Origin: Deinococcus sp. QL22
GTDB lineage: Bacteria > Deinococcota > Deinococci > Deinococcales > Deinococcaceae
Reading direction: 5' to 3'
DNA length: 64,000 bases
NCBI RefSeq assembly: GCF_023370075.1
Contig: NZ_CP097149.1
Location: forward strand, 1,441,001 to 1,505,000
The position numbers and the translations under genes were made by a program. Shown piece by piece: positions 35,962 through 44,700 of this stretch. How positions within the stretch are numbered: position 1 is the first letter of the stretch; each line of letters opens with the position of its first letter. A model generated the notes under the pieces. That model was given only the letters and a program-made list of their open reading frames with translations, was not told where the DNA came from and searched no databases.

Positions 35962-37776
35962 ATGACCGCCGCCACGCCCCCTTCTGACTCCACTGACTCC
36001 AAATCTGCTTCTCCGCCGCCCAGATCGGGGGCACTGGCCGTGCTGCGAATCTACCTGGGGCCGTTGTGGTGGCGCGTATTGCTGCTGGCCGTGCTGCTGT
36101 TTACGGCGACGGGCCTGAACCTGATTTTGCCTCAACTTCTGCGGCAATTTGTAGACGGAGCCAAGCTGGGCGCGTCGGCTCCGGTGGCACAGTTGGCGTG
36201 GCTGGCAGGCGTGTATATCGGCGTGGCGGTGGGTGTGCAACTGCTGACGGCCAGCGCGACCTACGTGGGCGCACGCGTGGGCTGGCGGGCCACCAATCGC
36301 CTGCGGGCCGACCTGATGGCGCACCTGCTCTCGCTGGACATGCACGAGCACAAGGAACGCACTCCCGGCGAAATGATCGAGCGCATAGACGGCGACGTGA
36401 CTGCGCTCAGCAACTTTTTCTCCCAGTTCGCCGTGCGGGTGTTCGGGGCTGCGTTGCTGCTGATCGGCGCAATCGTCATGTTTTACCGCGAGAACGTGTG
36501 GATCGGGCTGGGCATCACCAGTTTTGTGGTTATCACGCTGATCGCCATGAACCGGGTGCGCAAGGCGGGCGTGGAACCCACCCGGCTGGAGCGCGAAAGC
36601 AGCGCCAAACTGTTCGGCTTCATAGAAGAACGGCTGGCGGGGCTGGACGACGTGCGCTCGTTGGGTGCGGGTCAGCATCACCTGAACAGATATTTGCAGG
36701 TGCAGCGCGAGTATTTTGGACGCAGCACCTTTTCCTGGCGGCGGCGCAGCGTGGTGTGGCAACTCAGCATGGCGCTGTTTGCCGCCGGATACGTGGCGAT
36801 TCTGGTCTCGGCGGTAGGGCTGTACGCGGCGGGCGCGATCTCGCTGGGCACGGCCTTTTTGCTGTACCAGTACATGAACATGATCGAAGAACCCATTGAT
36901 CAGCTGACGCAGCAGCTTCAGGATTTGCAGAAGGCTGGGGCCAGTCTGTTCCGGGTGGGCGAACTGTTGGCCCTGCGCTCCGGACTGCCCGAAGGCGTGC
37001 GCGAGCTTCCGGCGGGAGCGTTGCCCTTGGCCTTTAGAGACGTGGATTTCAGCTACGATCCCACCGACTCTACGGTGCGTGGCGTGCTGCACGGCGTTTC
37101 CTTCTCTCTGCCAGCCGGACAGACCCTTGGCCTGCTGGGGCGCACAGGCAGCGGCAAAACCACCCTCACGCGCCTCGTGTCGCGCCTCTACGATCCCACC
37201 AGTGGCAGTGTGCAACTCGGCGGCCTCGACACCCGCGATCTCAAGCTCAGCAGCCTGCGCTCCCGTGTGGCGGTGGTGACGCAGGACGTACAGCTGTTTC
37301 AGGCCAGCGTGCGCGACAATCTCACCTTTTTTGACGACACGCTGCCCGACGAGCGCGTAGAGGCCGCGCTGCATGAAGTGGGCCTGAGCGCGTGGTTGGC
37401 CCGACTGGAACAGGGGGTGCAGACGCCCCTGCCCGCAGGAAGTCTCTCGGCAGGCGAGGCGCAACTGTTGGCCTTTGCCCGCGTGATGCTGCAAGACCCC
37501 GCCCTGATCATTCTGGACGAACCCAGCAGCCGCCTTGATCCAGCCACCGAAGGCCTGCTGACCGCCGCCATGACCCGCCTGCTGAGTGGCCGCACCGCCA
37601 TCGTGATTGCCCACCGACTGGATACGGTGGCGCGCGCTGACCGGATTCTGGTCTTGGGCGACGGCCAGGTGCTGGAAGACGGCCCCCGCGAACTGCTGGC
37701 TGCCAACCCGCGCAGCCATTACGCCGGGCTGCTGCGGGCTGGGGTCGGGGCGGAAGGGGAAGGGGTGCTGGCGTGA
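35962..37776 (+). CDS. ABC exporter half-transporter, first subunit
   Basis: A 604-residue protein with a six-helix membrane domain (about 40-320) and a nucleotide-binding domain. Walker A GRTGSGKTT, Walker B LIILDEPSSRLDP with the catalytic Glu kept, and a degenerate signature LSAGEAQ in place of LSGGQ. This is the pattern of the canonical-ATPase partner in heterodimeric exporters such as TM287/288. A TACCCT box 6 bases before the ATG at 35962 suggests a leaderless start. The partner gene follows after 103 bases. Confidence 0.9.
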   Translation: MTAATPPSDSTDSKSASPPPRSGALAVLRIYLGPLWWRVLLLAVLLFTATGLNLILPQLLRQFVDGAKLGASAPVAQLAWLAGVYIGVAVGVQLLTASATYVGARVGWRATNRLRADLMAHLLSLDMHEHKERTPGEMIERIDGDVTALSNFFSQFAVRVFGAALLLIGAIVMFYRENVWIGLGITSFVVITLIAMNRVRKAGVEPTRLERESSAKLFGFIEERLAGLDDVRSLGAGQHHLNRYLQVQREYFGRSTFSWRRRSVVWQLSMALFAAGYVAILVSAVGLYAAGAISLGTAFLLYQYMNMIEEPIDQLTQQLQDLQKAGASLFRVGELLALRSGLPEGVRELPAGALPLAFRDVDFSYDPTDSTVRGVLHGVSFSLPAGQTLGLLGRTGSGKTTLTRLVSRLYDPTSGSVQLGGLDTRDLKLSSLRSRVAVVTQDVQLFQASVRDNLTFFDDTLPDERVEAALHEVGLSAWLARLEQGVQTPLPAGSLSAGEAQLLAFARVMLQDPALIILDEPSSRLDPATEGLLTAAMTRLLSGRTAIVIAHRLDTVARADRILVLGDGQVLEDGPRELLAANPRSHYAGLLRAGVGAEGEGVLA

Positions 37777-37879
37777 GGGGCGCAGATCGTGGGTTGCCCA
37801 CCCTCACGTCCGAAGTTCCAGCTGTTGCCCTGTCCACGTTCCACATTCCAAGATCCACTTTCTTCCGGAGTTACCACCC

Positions 37880-39715
37880 ATGACCACCGCCCCCCAGTCC
37901 ATTTCCGACAAAACCTTTGCTCTCTCCAAGCGCCTGTTCGTGTACCGTCCAGTTCTGTTCGCCTTCAATCTGTTGATGTGGGGCATGGTTCACGCCTCGC
38001 CCGCGCTGCTGACGTTGGCGGTCAGTGGGGTGTTCCGGCAACTGGAAGCCGCCGATAAACTGCGGCTGGCTGGCACGTCCACCACCGGAAACATTGAACC
38101 CCTGATTGCGGCGGCGTGGGTGGCAGTGGGATGGTTCGCCTTCGTGCGGGTCAGCCGATTCGGGATTTTTTATGGGGCTTTCCGGGCCTGGATAGAACTG
38201 TGGTACACGCTGGACGCCCTCGTGAGGCGCAACATGCTGGGCTACCTGCTGACCGCCCGCCGCGCCCGCCGCCTGCCCGACACGCCCGCTGAGGCCGTGA
38301 CCCGCTTCCGCGACGATGTGGACGATGTGGCCGGATACACCGAGGTCTGGGTGGACGGCTGGGGCTTCGTGGCCTTTTCGGTGATCGCCATTACCCTGAT
38401 GGCCCAGATAGACCCCCTGATTACGCTGCTGGTATGCGCCCCGCTGCTGCTGATGGTGGTGTTCGTGCAGCGCCTCTCGCCCATTATTCGCAGTTACCGC
38501 CGCCGCATGCGCGAGGCCACAGGCCGCGTGACCGACTTTATCGGGGAAACCTTCGGGGCCGTGAGCGCCGTCAAGCTGGCCGCCCGTGAAGGCCAGATGG
38601 TGTCTCACCTCGTCAAATTGGGCGAGGTTCGCCGGTCTGCCGCCCTGCGCGACGTGCTGCTGACCGAACTGATCCGGGGCGTGAATACCAACATGGTCAA
38701 TATTGCCGTGGGGCTGGTGCTGCTGCTGGGGGCCAACAAGATTCGCGGTGGGGCGCTGGACGTGGCCGACTTCGTACTATTTATTGGGCTGCTGCCGCGC
38801 CTGACCGGAAGCATGGGCTTTTTTGGCGACGCGATTGCCCGCCACCGCCGCACCGGGGTCAGCTATGACCGCATGAACCGCCTGCTGCAAGACGCCCCGC
38901 GTGACCAGACCGTGCAGCATCATCCGGTGTACCTGCACGCCGATCCGCCGGAACTGACCCCCTTGCCCGCCGCTGGAACGGCCGAGGCTCAGCCGCTAGA
39001 GGAACTGCGTGTGGACGGCCTGACCGCCCTGCACCCCAGCGGCATGGGCCTGCGAGACGCCAGCTTCAGCGTGCGGCGCGGTGAATTCGTGGTGGTCACG
39101 GGGCGCATCGGCAGCGGCAAAACAACGCTGTTGCGGGCGCTGCTGGGCCTGATTCCCACCGATTCGGGCACGGTGCGCTGGAACGGGCAACCTGTAGAAG
39201 ACCCCGCTTCGTTTCTGGTGCCGCCCCGCAGCGCCTACACTGCCCAGATTCCCAACCTGTTCAGCGACAGCCTGCGCGAAAACGTGCTGAGTGGCAGCGC
39301 CCCGGATCGCCTGAGCCGCGCCGTGCGGTTGGCTGTGCTGGAACCCGACGTGCAGCAGTTGAGCAGCGGGCTGGATACGCCGGTGGGCGCACGCGGCGTC
39401 AAACTCAGCGGCGGGCAGGTGCAGCGGGCGGCGGTGGCCCGGATGCTGGCCCGCGACGCCGATCTGCTGGTCTTTGACGACGTGAGCAGCGCCCTGGACG
39501 CCCGCACCGAAGCCGTACTCTGGGACGGCCTGTTTGCCGAAACCGACGCGACTTGTTTGGTGGTGTCTCACCGCCGCGCCGCCCTGACGCGCGCCGACCG
39601 AATCGTGCTGCTGGAAGGCGGACGCATTACTGATGAGGGCACGCTGGCCGAACTGCTGGAACGCAGCGAAGAAATGCGGGCGCTGTGGGCGGAAGATGGG
39701 GGAGAGGCCGCGTAA
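37880..39715 (+). CDS. ABC exporter half-transporter, second subunit (degenerate site)
   Basis: A 611-residue protein with a membrane domain of about six helices and a C-terminal ATPase domain. Walker A is GRIGSGKTT, the signature LSGGQVQRAA is intact, but Walker B reads LLVFDDVSSALDA with Asp where the catalytic Glu should be. Together with the altered signature of the first subunit this makes one degenerate and one working ATP site, as in heterodimeric exporters. Substrate unknown; drugs, lipids or peptides are possible. A CCGGAG ribosome site precedes the ATG at 37880. Confidence 0.9.
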   Translation: MTTAPQSISDKTFALSKRLFVYRPVLFAFNLLMWGMVHASPALLTLAVSGVFRQLEAADKLRLAGTSTTGNIEPLIAAAWVAVGWFAFVRVSRFGIFYGAFRAWIELWYTLDALVRRNMLGYLLTARRARRLPDTPAEAVTRFRDDVDDVAGYTEVWVDGWGFVAFSVIAITLMAQIDPLITLLVCAPLLLMVVFVQRLSPIIRSYRRRMREATGRVTDFIGETFGAVSAVKLAAREGQMVSHLVKLGEVRRSAALRDVLLTELIRGVNTNMVNIAVGLVLLLGANKIRGGALDVADFVLFIGLLPRLTGSMGFFGDAIARHRRTGVSYDRMNRLLQDAPRDQTVQHHPVYLHADPPELTPLPAAGTAEAQPLEELRVDGLTALHPSGMGLRDASFSVRRGEFVVVTGRIGSGKTTLLRALLGLIPTDSGTVRWNGQPVEDPASFLVPPRSAYTAQIPNLFSDSLRENVLSGSAPDRLSRAVRLAVLEPDVQQLSSGLDTPVGARGVKLSGGQVQRAAVARMLARDADLLVFDDVSSALDARTEAVLWDGLFAETDATCLVVSHRRAALTRADRIVLLEGGRITDEGTLAELLERSEEMRALWAEDGGEAA

Positions 39716-39774
39716 ATGTTGACGCAGACAAAAACAGACTCAAAGGTCTAAAAATCAGAGCCTCTCATGTTGAT

Positions 39775-40167
39775 CTATAGCTGCTTACGCCGCCCCGCTG
39801 TCCAGCTTCCCAAGATCAGCCCGACCAGTGCCGGAGCCGTGAACAGCAGCATGAACCCCAGCGGGCTGCTGTCTCCGACGGCGTTGGCGAGGGGGCGGCC
39901 CAGTGCGGTACTGACGGGGCTGCCCAGCCAAGTTAATGCCGTCCAGAACCAGCCGTCTAACTGCTGGCGCTCGGCGGCGTTTTCCAGCCAGCGCACGCCG
40001 ATCAGGGCCAGGGTTTGCAGGATCAGTGTGGGCAACAGCACCAGCACGGCACGTGGCCCCCGTTCGGCCCGGCCTGCCAGGAAGCCCAGCACTCCCGGCC
40101 CCAGCACCGGAATCCAGCCCAGCAGCAGGCCCACCAGCACCAGCATCAAGGCATTGACCCAGAACAT
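39775..40167 (-). CDS. Membrane protein, hypothetical
   Basis: A 130-residue protein with three or four hydrophobic helices (about 3-31, 40-60, 105-122) and a short basic tail. There is no recognised motif. A TAGACT box lies 6 bases before the ATG, consistent with a leaderless gene. It precedes the MFS transporter region on the same strand, but 38 bases away in the other transcriptional order, so no operon is claimed. Confidence 0.65.
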   Translation of the reverse strand: MFWVNALMLVLVGLLLGWIPVLGPGVLGFLAGRAERGPRAVLVLLPTLILQTLALIGVRWLENAAERQQLDGWFWTALTWLGSPVSTALGRPLANAVGDSSPLGFMLLFTAPALVGLILGSWTAGRRKQL

Positions 40168-40205
40168 GCCCTGAGTCTAGGCCAGGGGTTGCGGGTAGCG
40201 GTTCT

Positions 40206-41405
40206 TCATGAGCGTTCCCCCATCTCCCTGAGCGCCCACCGCAGTCCCGCCGCCGTGACCAAGCCCACCGCCATCAGCGTCAGCCAAGGCAGCGTGGGCA
40301 GGTTCAACCGTGCGCCTGCATCCACCAGCAGGCCACCCAGAAAGTTGCCCAGTGCACCGCCCACGCCGAGGCTGATGGCGCTGAAGCCGAAATAGCTTCC
40401 TACCCGGCCTTCTGGGGCAAGGCGGGCGGTGAGGGTTTGTTGGGTGGGGTAGACCAACATCGTGCCCAGCGAATACAGCACCACGCAGGCCAGCAGTTGC
40501 GGAAAGGTGGCGGCGAATCCCATCAGGCCCAGTGCGGCGGCCACCAACACCACGGCGGTTACGAGGGCGGGGCGTGTGGGAATGTGGCGTTCCACCAGCC
40601 TCAGCAGCGGATATTGCAGAAGCACGGCAAGGCCCGCGCTCAGGCCGTACAGCGGGCCAGTGGCGGCGGGGCCAGCCAGCGCCACCGCTTTCAGCGTCAC
40701 GGCCACATTCAGTTGCGTGCTCAGCAAAAAATAGCCGCACAGCACCAGCGTAAAACGCCTGAATACGCGGTCTTGCAGCGCAATTCTCAGGCCATCCAAA
40801 CTGCTTGCGCCCGCCGCCCGTGGGGGTGGGATCATGCGGGGGAGGGTCAGGGCCAGCACCGCGAAGGCCACCAAGTACACGCTGCCCGCCCACAGCGCCG
40901 CCGTGCGGAAGCCCACGCCCGACAGCCACGCGCCCAGCAGTGGCCCCACCACCATGCCCAGGTTTCCGGCCATGCTGATCAGACTGAACATTCGCCCCCG
41001 GTGTTCTGGCTTCGTCACAGCCGTAATAGCGGCACTCTTGGGCGCATCGAACAGGCCGCCCCCGATGCCCGCCAGCACCGACGCGGCCAGCAGCACGCCA
41101 AACGATTCGGCAAACCCCATCCAGCCAAAGCCGAGGGTGCGGATCAGGCAGCCCGCCAGAATCAGCGGCTTTGGCCCGATCCGGTCTGCCCACGCGCCGC
41201 CAAACACCGTCAGCCCCTGCTGCGTCAATTGCCGCACGCCCAGCACGATGCCCACGCTGGCCGCCGCCCACCCCAGTCCCTCTACAAAATGCACTGTAAT
41301 GAGCGGAATGACCAGAAAAAACCCGCCCCACATCAGAAACGTGACGCCCACGAGTCCGAGTTGCGCGGCAGAAGGGCGGAAGGCGGGAGCGGGGGCAGAG
41401 GTCAC
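40206..41405 (-). CDS. Major facilitator superfamily transporter
   Basis: A 399-residue protein with 12 hydrophobic helices and the MFS loop-2 motif GAWADRIGPKPLI (GxxxDRxGRK type). The pattern is that of drug/metabolite exporters of the DHA1 kind, with RPEGR-like TKPEHRGRMF in the loop between helices 4 and 5. It starts at GTG 41405; no ATG lies near. Substrate unknown. Ends 38 bases upstream of the small membrane gene's start. Confidence 0.88.
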   Translation of the reverse strand: MTSAPAPAFRPSAAQLGLVGVTFLMWGGFFLVIPLITVHFVEGLGWAAASVGIVLGVRQLTQQGLTVFGGAWADRIGPKPLILAGCLIRTLGFGWMGFAESFGVLLAASVLAGIGGGLFDAPKSAAITAVTKPEHRGRMFSLISMAGNLGMVVGPLLGAWLSGVGFRTAALWAGSVYLVAFAVLALTLPRMIPPPRAAGASSLDGLRIALQDRVFRRFTLVLCGYFLLSTQLNVAVTLKAVALAGPAATGPLYGLSAGLAVLLQYPLLRLVERHIPTRPALVTAVVLVAAALGLMGFAATFPQLLACVVLYSLGTMLVYPTQQTLTARLAPEGRVGSYFGFSAISLGVGGALGNFLGGLLVDAGARLNLPTLPWLTLMAVGLVTAAGLRWALREMGERS

Positions 41406-41477
41406 GGGGGAGAGGCTACACCCGCACGGTGCTGGGAACGGGCACAGCGTTCAGCGTGAGCAGACAGCCAGCGCAAA

Positions 41478-41529
41478 AGCAAACGCAGAGCAAGCACGGG
41501 GCCGCCTCTGCGTTTGCTTGCTCTGCGTT
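41478..41529. repeat. Two overlapping, mutually exclusive hairpins
   Basis: AGCAAACGCAGAG (41478-41490) can pair with CTCTGCGTTTGCT (41506-41518), or AACGCAGAGCAAGCA (41482-41496) with TGCTTGCTCTGCGTT (41515-41529). The arms share bases, so only one forms at a time. It lies between the FMN reductase and the MFS gene start. Confidence 0.7.
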
Positions 41530-41638
41530 GGTTTACTTAGACGCTTACTCGGACACAAGGGGCTGGAACTTGGATCGTTGCTGTTCTTAGACCCTCAGAC
41601 TCTAGACCCTTAGACCGCCCTGCGCCCGTTGCTGGCGC

Positions 41639-42217
41639 TCACGCTTCCCGCGCCGCATTCAGGGCGTTGGCCCACCAGACCACTTCATCCAGCAGAGTGT
41701 TCACGCTGGGGAGCAGGTGGGTCAGTTCGGCAATGTCCTTGCCTTGCTGCCACACGGCAAAAAAGTCTCCGCCCTGAATGTTCACGCTGGTGCGGGTGGG
41801 GGCCATCTGGAGTTCCACGGCGATCATTCGCAGTTGCTCTATGGCCCGCGCTGCGCCCACCGAGCCGTACCCGACAAAGGCGGCAGGCTTCTTGTTCCAT
41901 TCGGGGTAGGCGTAATCCATCGCATTTTTCAGCACGCCGGTGGGCGCGTGGTTGTACTCGGCAGTAATAAAAATGTAGCCGTCAAACTCGGTCAGCTTCT
42001 TTTGCCAGCGCTGGGCCACTTCGTTCTGGCTGGGCGTGTACAGGTTAGAGGCCACTTCATCAAAGAAAGGCATGGGGAAATCCCGCAGGTCTACGATTTC
42101 AAATTCGGCGTCGGTGCGCTGAGAAGCCAGCCCGGAAAACCAGGCGGTAGGCTTGTCGGCAAAGCGGGCGGCACGGGTGCTGCTGACGATAATGGCAAGT
42201 TTGGGCAGACGGGGCAT
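41639..42217 (-). CDS. NADPH-dependent FMN reductase (flavodoxin-like)
   Basis: A 192-residue flavodoxin-fold protein. The phosphate loop IVSSTRAARFADK (about 10-22), the aromatic flavin site in TAEYNHAPTGVLKNAMD and YGSVGAARAIEQLR match the NADPH-dependent FMN reductase/ChrR-ArsH family. It transfers hydride from NADPH to FMN or quinones. An AAGGAG site precedes the ATG at 42217. Single gene, divergent from the metallo-hydrolase gene with 131 bases between the start codons. Confidence 0.88.
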   Translation of the reverse strand: MPRLPKLAIIVSSTRAARFADKPTAWFSGLASQRTDAEFEIVDLRDFPMPFFDEVASNLYTPSQNEVAQRWQKKLTEFDGYIFITAEYNHAPTGVLKNAMDYAYPEWNKKPAAFVGYGSVGAARAIEQLRMIAVELQMAPTRTSVNIQGGDFFAVWQQGKDIAELTHLLPSVNTLLDEVVWWANALNAAREA

Positions 42218-42348
42218 AGTTCTCCTTGAGACACTGAGAAGGTGGCCGAACGCTTCGGCCTGTTCAAGAATCACTCTACATCAAACGATCAAGTGATTTG
42301 TTAAGTAAAGTTAATCTTTCGCCCGGTTTGGCCTGTACTCTGCTGCCT

Positions 42349-43257
42349 ATGGCCTCTGCTCTGCTGCCCCTCGCCCCCGGTGTGCACTACTTTCCCGCAG
42401 CCGTGAACAGTGTGCTGGTCGAAGACGGGCGCGGCGGTGCACTGGTCATAGACACTGGTCTGGACGAGTCTCACGCCCGCAAGTTGCTGCGGGCCATGAC
42501 CGAGGCAGGGTTGCAGCCCACCGGCATCCTGAACACGCACAGTCACGCCGACCATCACGGCGGCAACAGCTTTTTGCTGAAGCGTTATCCAGAACTCAAA
42601 ATCTTCGCGCCGCCGCTGGAAGACGCTGTGATCACGCACCCGATCCTGGAACCCATCACGCTGTTCGGGGCGCGGCCCCCTGCCGAATTGCAGAACAAAT
42701 TCCTGCTGGCCCCGCCCAGCCCAGCCCGCCTCGCCCCCGAACCCGGCCTGACCCGCATCGGCGGCGCGGATCTGGAGCTGCTGGAAGTGGCAGGCCACGC
42801 CTCCATGATGTACGCCGTCCGGGTCGGAGACGTGCTGTACGCGGCCGACGCGCTGTTCGGGCCAGAAGCCTTGGCCAAGCATCCTCTGACCTTTTGCGCC
42901 GACTCGGGATTGCAAAAGGAAGCGGCGGCGCGGCTGGGAGAACTGGAAGGCGTGCGCGTGGTCTTGCCCGGTCATGGCGACCCCACCCCCGATCTGGCCG
43001 GGTTGGTGGCCGCCAATCTCGCCGCCTACGCCCGCACGACTGGCGCTGTGCTACACGCCGTACAGGCCGGGGCCGCCACCACCGATGAACTGTTGGCCCG
43101 TGTGTGCGCTGCCCTGAATATCACCATGACCAACGCCTCTGCAGTAGTCCTGAACCGCGCTGTGGTGGCCGCCCACCTGACTGAATTGCAGGAATCGGGC
43201 GCGGTTGGAATGCGGGTAGAGGACAACAGATTGATGTACCAAATGGGTCAAGCCTAA
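42349..43257 (+). CDS. MBL-fold metallo-hydrolase (glyoxalase II-like)
   Basis: A 302-residue protein with the metal motif THSHADHHGGN (about 63-73), a following His in EVAGHASMMYAV, Asp in ADALFGPEA and His in LPGHGDPTP, the full set for two metals. The reaction could be thioester or lactone hydrolysis. A TACTCT box 7 bases before the ATG at 42349 fits a leaderless gene; the frame is open earlier but without conservation. Confidence 0.85.
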   Translation: MASALLPLAPGVHYFPAAVNSVLVEDGRGGALVIDTGLDESHARKLLRAMTEAGLQPTGILNTHSHADHHGGNSFLLKRYPELKIFAPPLEDAVITHPILEPITLFGARPPAELQNKFLLAPPSPARLAPEPGLTRIGGADLELLEVAGHASMMYAVRVGDVLYAADALFGPEALAKHPLTFCADSGLQKEAAARLGELEGVRVVLPGHGDPTPDLAGLVAANLAAYARTTGAVLHAVQAGAATTDELLARVCAALNITMTNASAVVLNRAVVAAHLTELQESGAVGMRVEDNRLMYQMGQA

Positions 43258-43304
43258 AGAATCCACGTATGGGCGCGGCAGGGGCCGCAGCGTAGGTTAG
43301 GGCC

Positions 43305-43916
43305 ATGACGCAAAAAGCTGGCAAGAAAGGCAAAGGCAAAGACGCCGACCAGAATGTGGGCACTCAGGGCGTGGTGGCAGGCGGCGACTCCAAGGCCGAC
43401 GCCGCGCACCTGCACACGGTTCATAACCGTCTCGTCGACCACAGCTACCTGACTGAAGAAGAGTTTGGTGTGGTGGCCGAAACCTTGCAGCGCAACCTCG
43501 CCACCTCCATCAGCCTGTACCTGAAATTCAAGAAGTACCACTGGGACATTCGGGGCCGCTTTTTCCGTGATCTGCACCTCGCCTACGACGAGTTCATCGA
43601 AGAAATTTTCCCCAGCATCGACGAGCAGGCCGAACGCCTGGTGGCCCTCGGTGGCAGCCCGATTGCCGCGCCTGCCGACATCGAGCGCTTCAGCGTGGTC
43701 AAAGTCCCCACCGTGACCGTGCGTGACGCCCGCGCCCAGGTGTCCGATCTGGTCGACGACCTGACCCGCGTGGGTCGGGGCTACCGCGACGATTCGCAGA
43801 CCGTAGACGACGCCAACGATCCCGCCACCGCCGACCTGTACAACGGGTACGCCGCCACCGTAGACAAAATCCGCTGGATGCTGAACGCGATGATGGACGA
43901 TGACCGGATGACGTAA
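43305..43916 (+). CDS. dps: Dps1-type DNA-binding ferritin
   Basis: A 203-residue Dps protein. The core (about 50-203) keeps the ferroxidase residues in HWDIRGRFFRDLHLAYDEF and the helical pattern of Dps dodecamers. The first 50 residues are a long Lys/Gly-rich tail, with two His near 36-40 (AAHLHTVHN) that in Deinococcus radiodurans Dps1 build an extra metal site. The match in length and tail makes Dps1 (DR2263) orthology very likely. It stores iron, limits hydroxyl radicals and binds DNA through the basic tail. A TAGGTT box 6 bases before the ATG suggests a leaderless start. Confidence 0.93.
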   Translation: MTQKAGKKGKGKDADQNVGTQGVVAGGDSKADAAHLHTVHNRLVDHSYLTEEEFGVVAETLQRNLATSISLYLKFKKYHWDIRGRFFRDLHLAYDEFIEEIFPSIDEQAERLVALGGSPIAAPADIERFSVVKVPTVTVRDARAQVSDLVDDLTRVGRGYRDDSQTVDDANDPATADLYNGYAATVDKIRWMLNAMMDDDRMT

Positions 43917-43984
43917 AAACTCCGTTTGGATCCCAGATTCGAACCGAGCAAAGCGAGTAGGAGCAATGCAGATTTTAGAACGAA

Positions 43985-44017
43985 GTTGTTCTAACGGTGT
44001 GGTTCCGCTAGAACAAC
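43985..44017. repeat. Inverted repeat downstream of dps
   Basis: GTTGTTCTA (43985-43993) pairs with TAGAACAAC (44009-44017), with a CGG/CCG continuation inside. It is part of a 138-base gap that also holds ACCGAGCAAAGCGAG, a phrase seen in near-identical form at about 18903-18918. Confidence 0.6.
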
Positions 44018-44054
44018 GGAGTGGCCGGAATCTGTTCCCGGAGCCACCTAGGTC

Positions 44055-44549
44055 ATGCCCCCCAAATTCGACTACAGCCTGTATTACGCCGAACTTGATC
44101 TCCGCGCCCACCCAGAGTTGTACCGGGTGGGCATAGGAGAGCAGGGTGTGTTGCTGGTGCAGCCGTACAAATCCGAGATTCTGCCCCACTGGCGCTTTGC
44201 CACGCCCGATGTAGCTCGCCAGAGCAGCGAAACCATCTACGCCCTCTTTCTGGACTACCTGAAAGCAGGCGATTTTGTGGGCGCAGATATGGCCCGTAAG
44301 TTTTTGCAGATGGGCTTCACCCGTTCTCGCCGCTATGCCAACCACAAGGGCGGCAAGAAGTACGACGGCCCCGTGCCCGACGACAAAAAGGGCCAGAGTG
44401 GGGCGCATGGCCGCGCCGAGTTGCCGCGCAGCCCCGAAGACCCCATCAAGGCCGAATCCGCACGAATTTTTAAGGCCAAGTGGGAAGAGGCCGAAGCCAA
44501 CGCAGAGTATGCACGGATGAAAAAAACACACAAGGCGGCCTATGGGTAG
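44055..44549 (+). CDS. DUF4385 family protein
   Basis: A 164-residue soluble protein of the DUF4385 family, recognisable by FDYSLYYAELDLRAHPELYRVG, PYKSEILPHWRF and the Lys-rich GKKYDGPVPDDKKG. Its function is unknown. No membrane helices or Cys. It lies between dps and mobA and is not obviously in an operon. Confidence 0.82.
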   Translation: MPPKFDYSLYYAELDLRAHPELYRVGIGEQGVLLVQPYKSEILPHWRFATPDVARQSSETIYALFLDYLKAGDFVGADMARKFLQMGFTRSRRYANHKGGKKYDGPVPDDKKGQSGAHGRAELPRSPEDPIKAESARIFKAKWEEAEANAEYARMKKTHKAAYG

Positions 44550-44623
44550 CCGAGCGTTTTTTGCCGCTCTGGTCAGGATCAGCGGCGGGTTCTGAGCGGT
44601 CTGAAATGGGGCGAGCGCATAGT

Positions 44624-44652
44624 TTGACTTCTTCTGCATACCGCGCTATAGT
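44624..44652 (+). promoter_or_regulatory. Sigma-A promoter, mini-unit copy 3
   Basis: TTGACT at 44624-44629, a 17-base spacer with GCATACCGCGC, and TATAGT at 44647-44652. Same layout as the two copies at 7.7 and 7.9 kb. Confidence 0.75.
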
Positions 44653-44676
44653 GTTGTCATTCAAGTTGATCAGACA

Positions 44677-44700
44677 CCGCCGCCACAAGGCGGATTTTTT
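44677..44700 (+). terminator. Terminator of mini-unit copy 3
   Basis: A perfect 5-bp stem CCGCC/GGCGG with loop GCCACAA, then ATTTTTT. The T run overlaps the stop codon of the leftward mobA gene at 44699. Confidence 0.8.

Noticed and set aside
35878..37719. Long open frame antisense to the ABC exporter gene
   Set aside because: Shadow of the GC-rich exporter gene; composition (His, Gln, Arg-rich) is that of an antisense frame.
43918..43965. tRNA-like T-loop (GGTTCGAATC on the minus strand)
   Set aside because: No acceptor stem, anticodon arm or CCA end can be drawn around it; it is part of the ACCGAGCAAAGCGAG repeat text.
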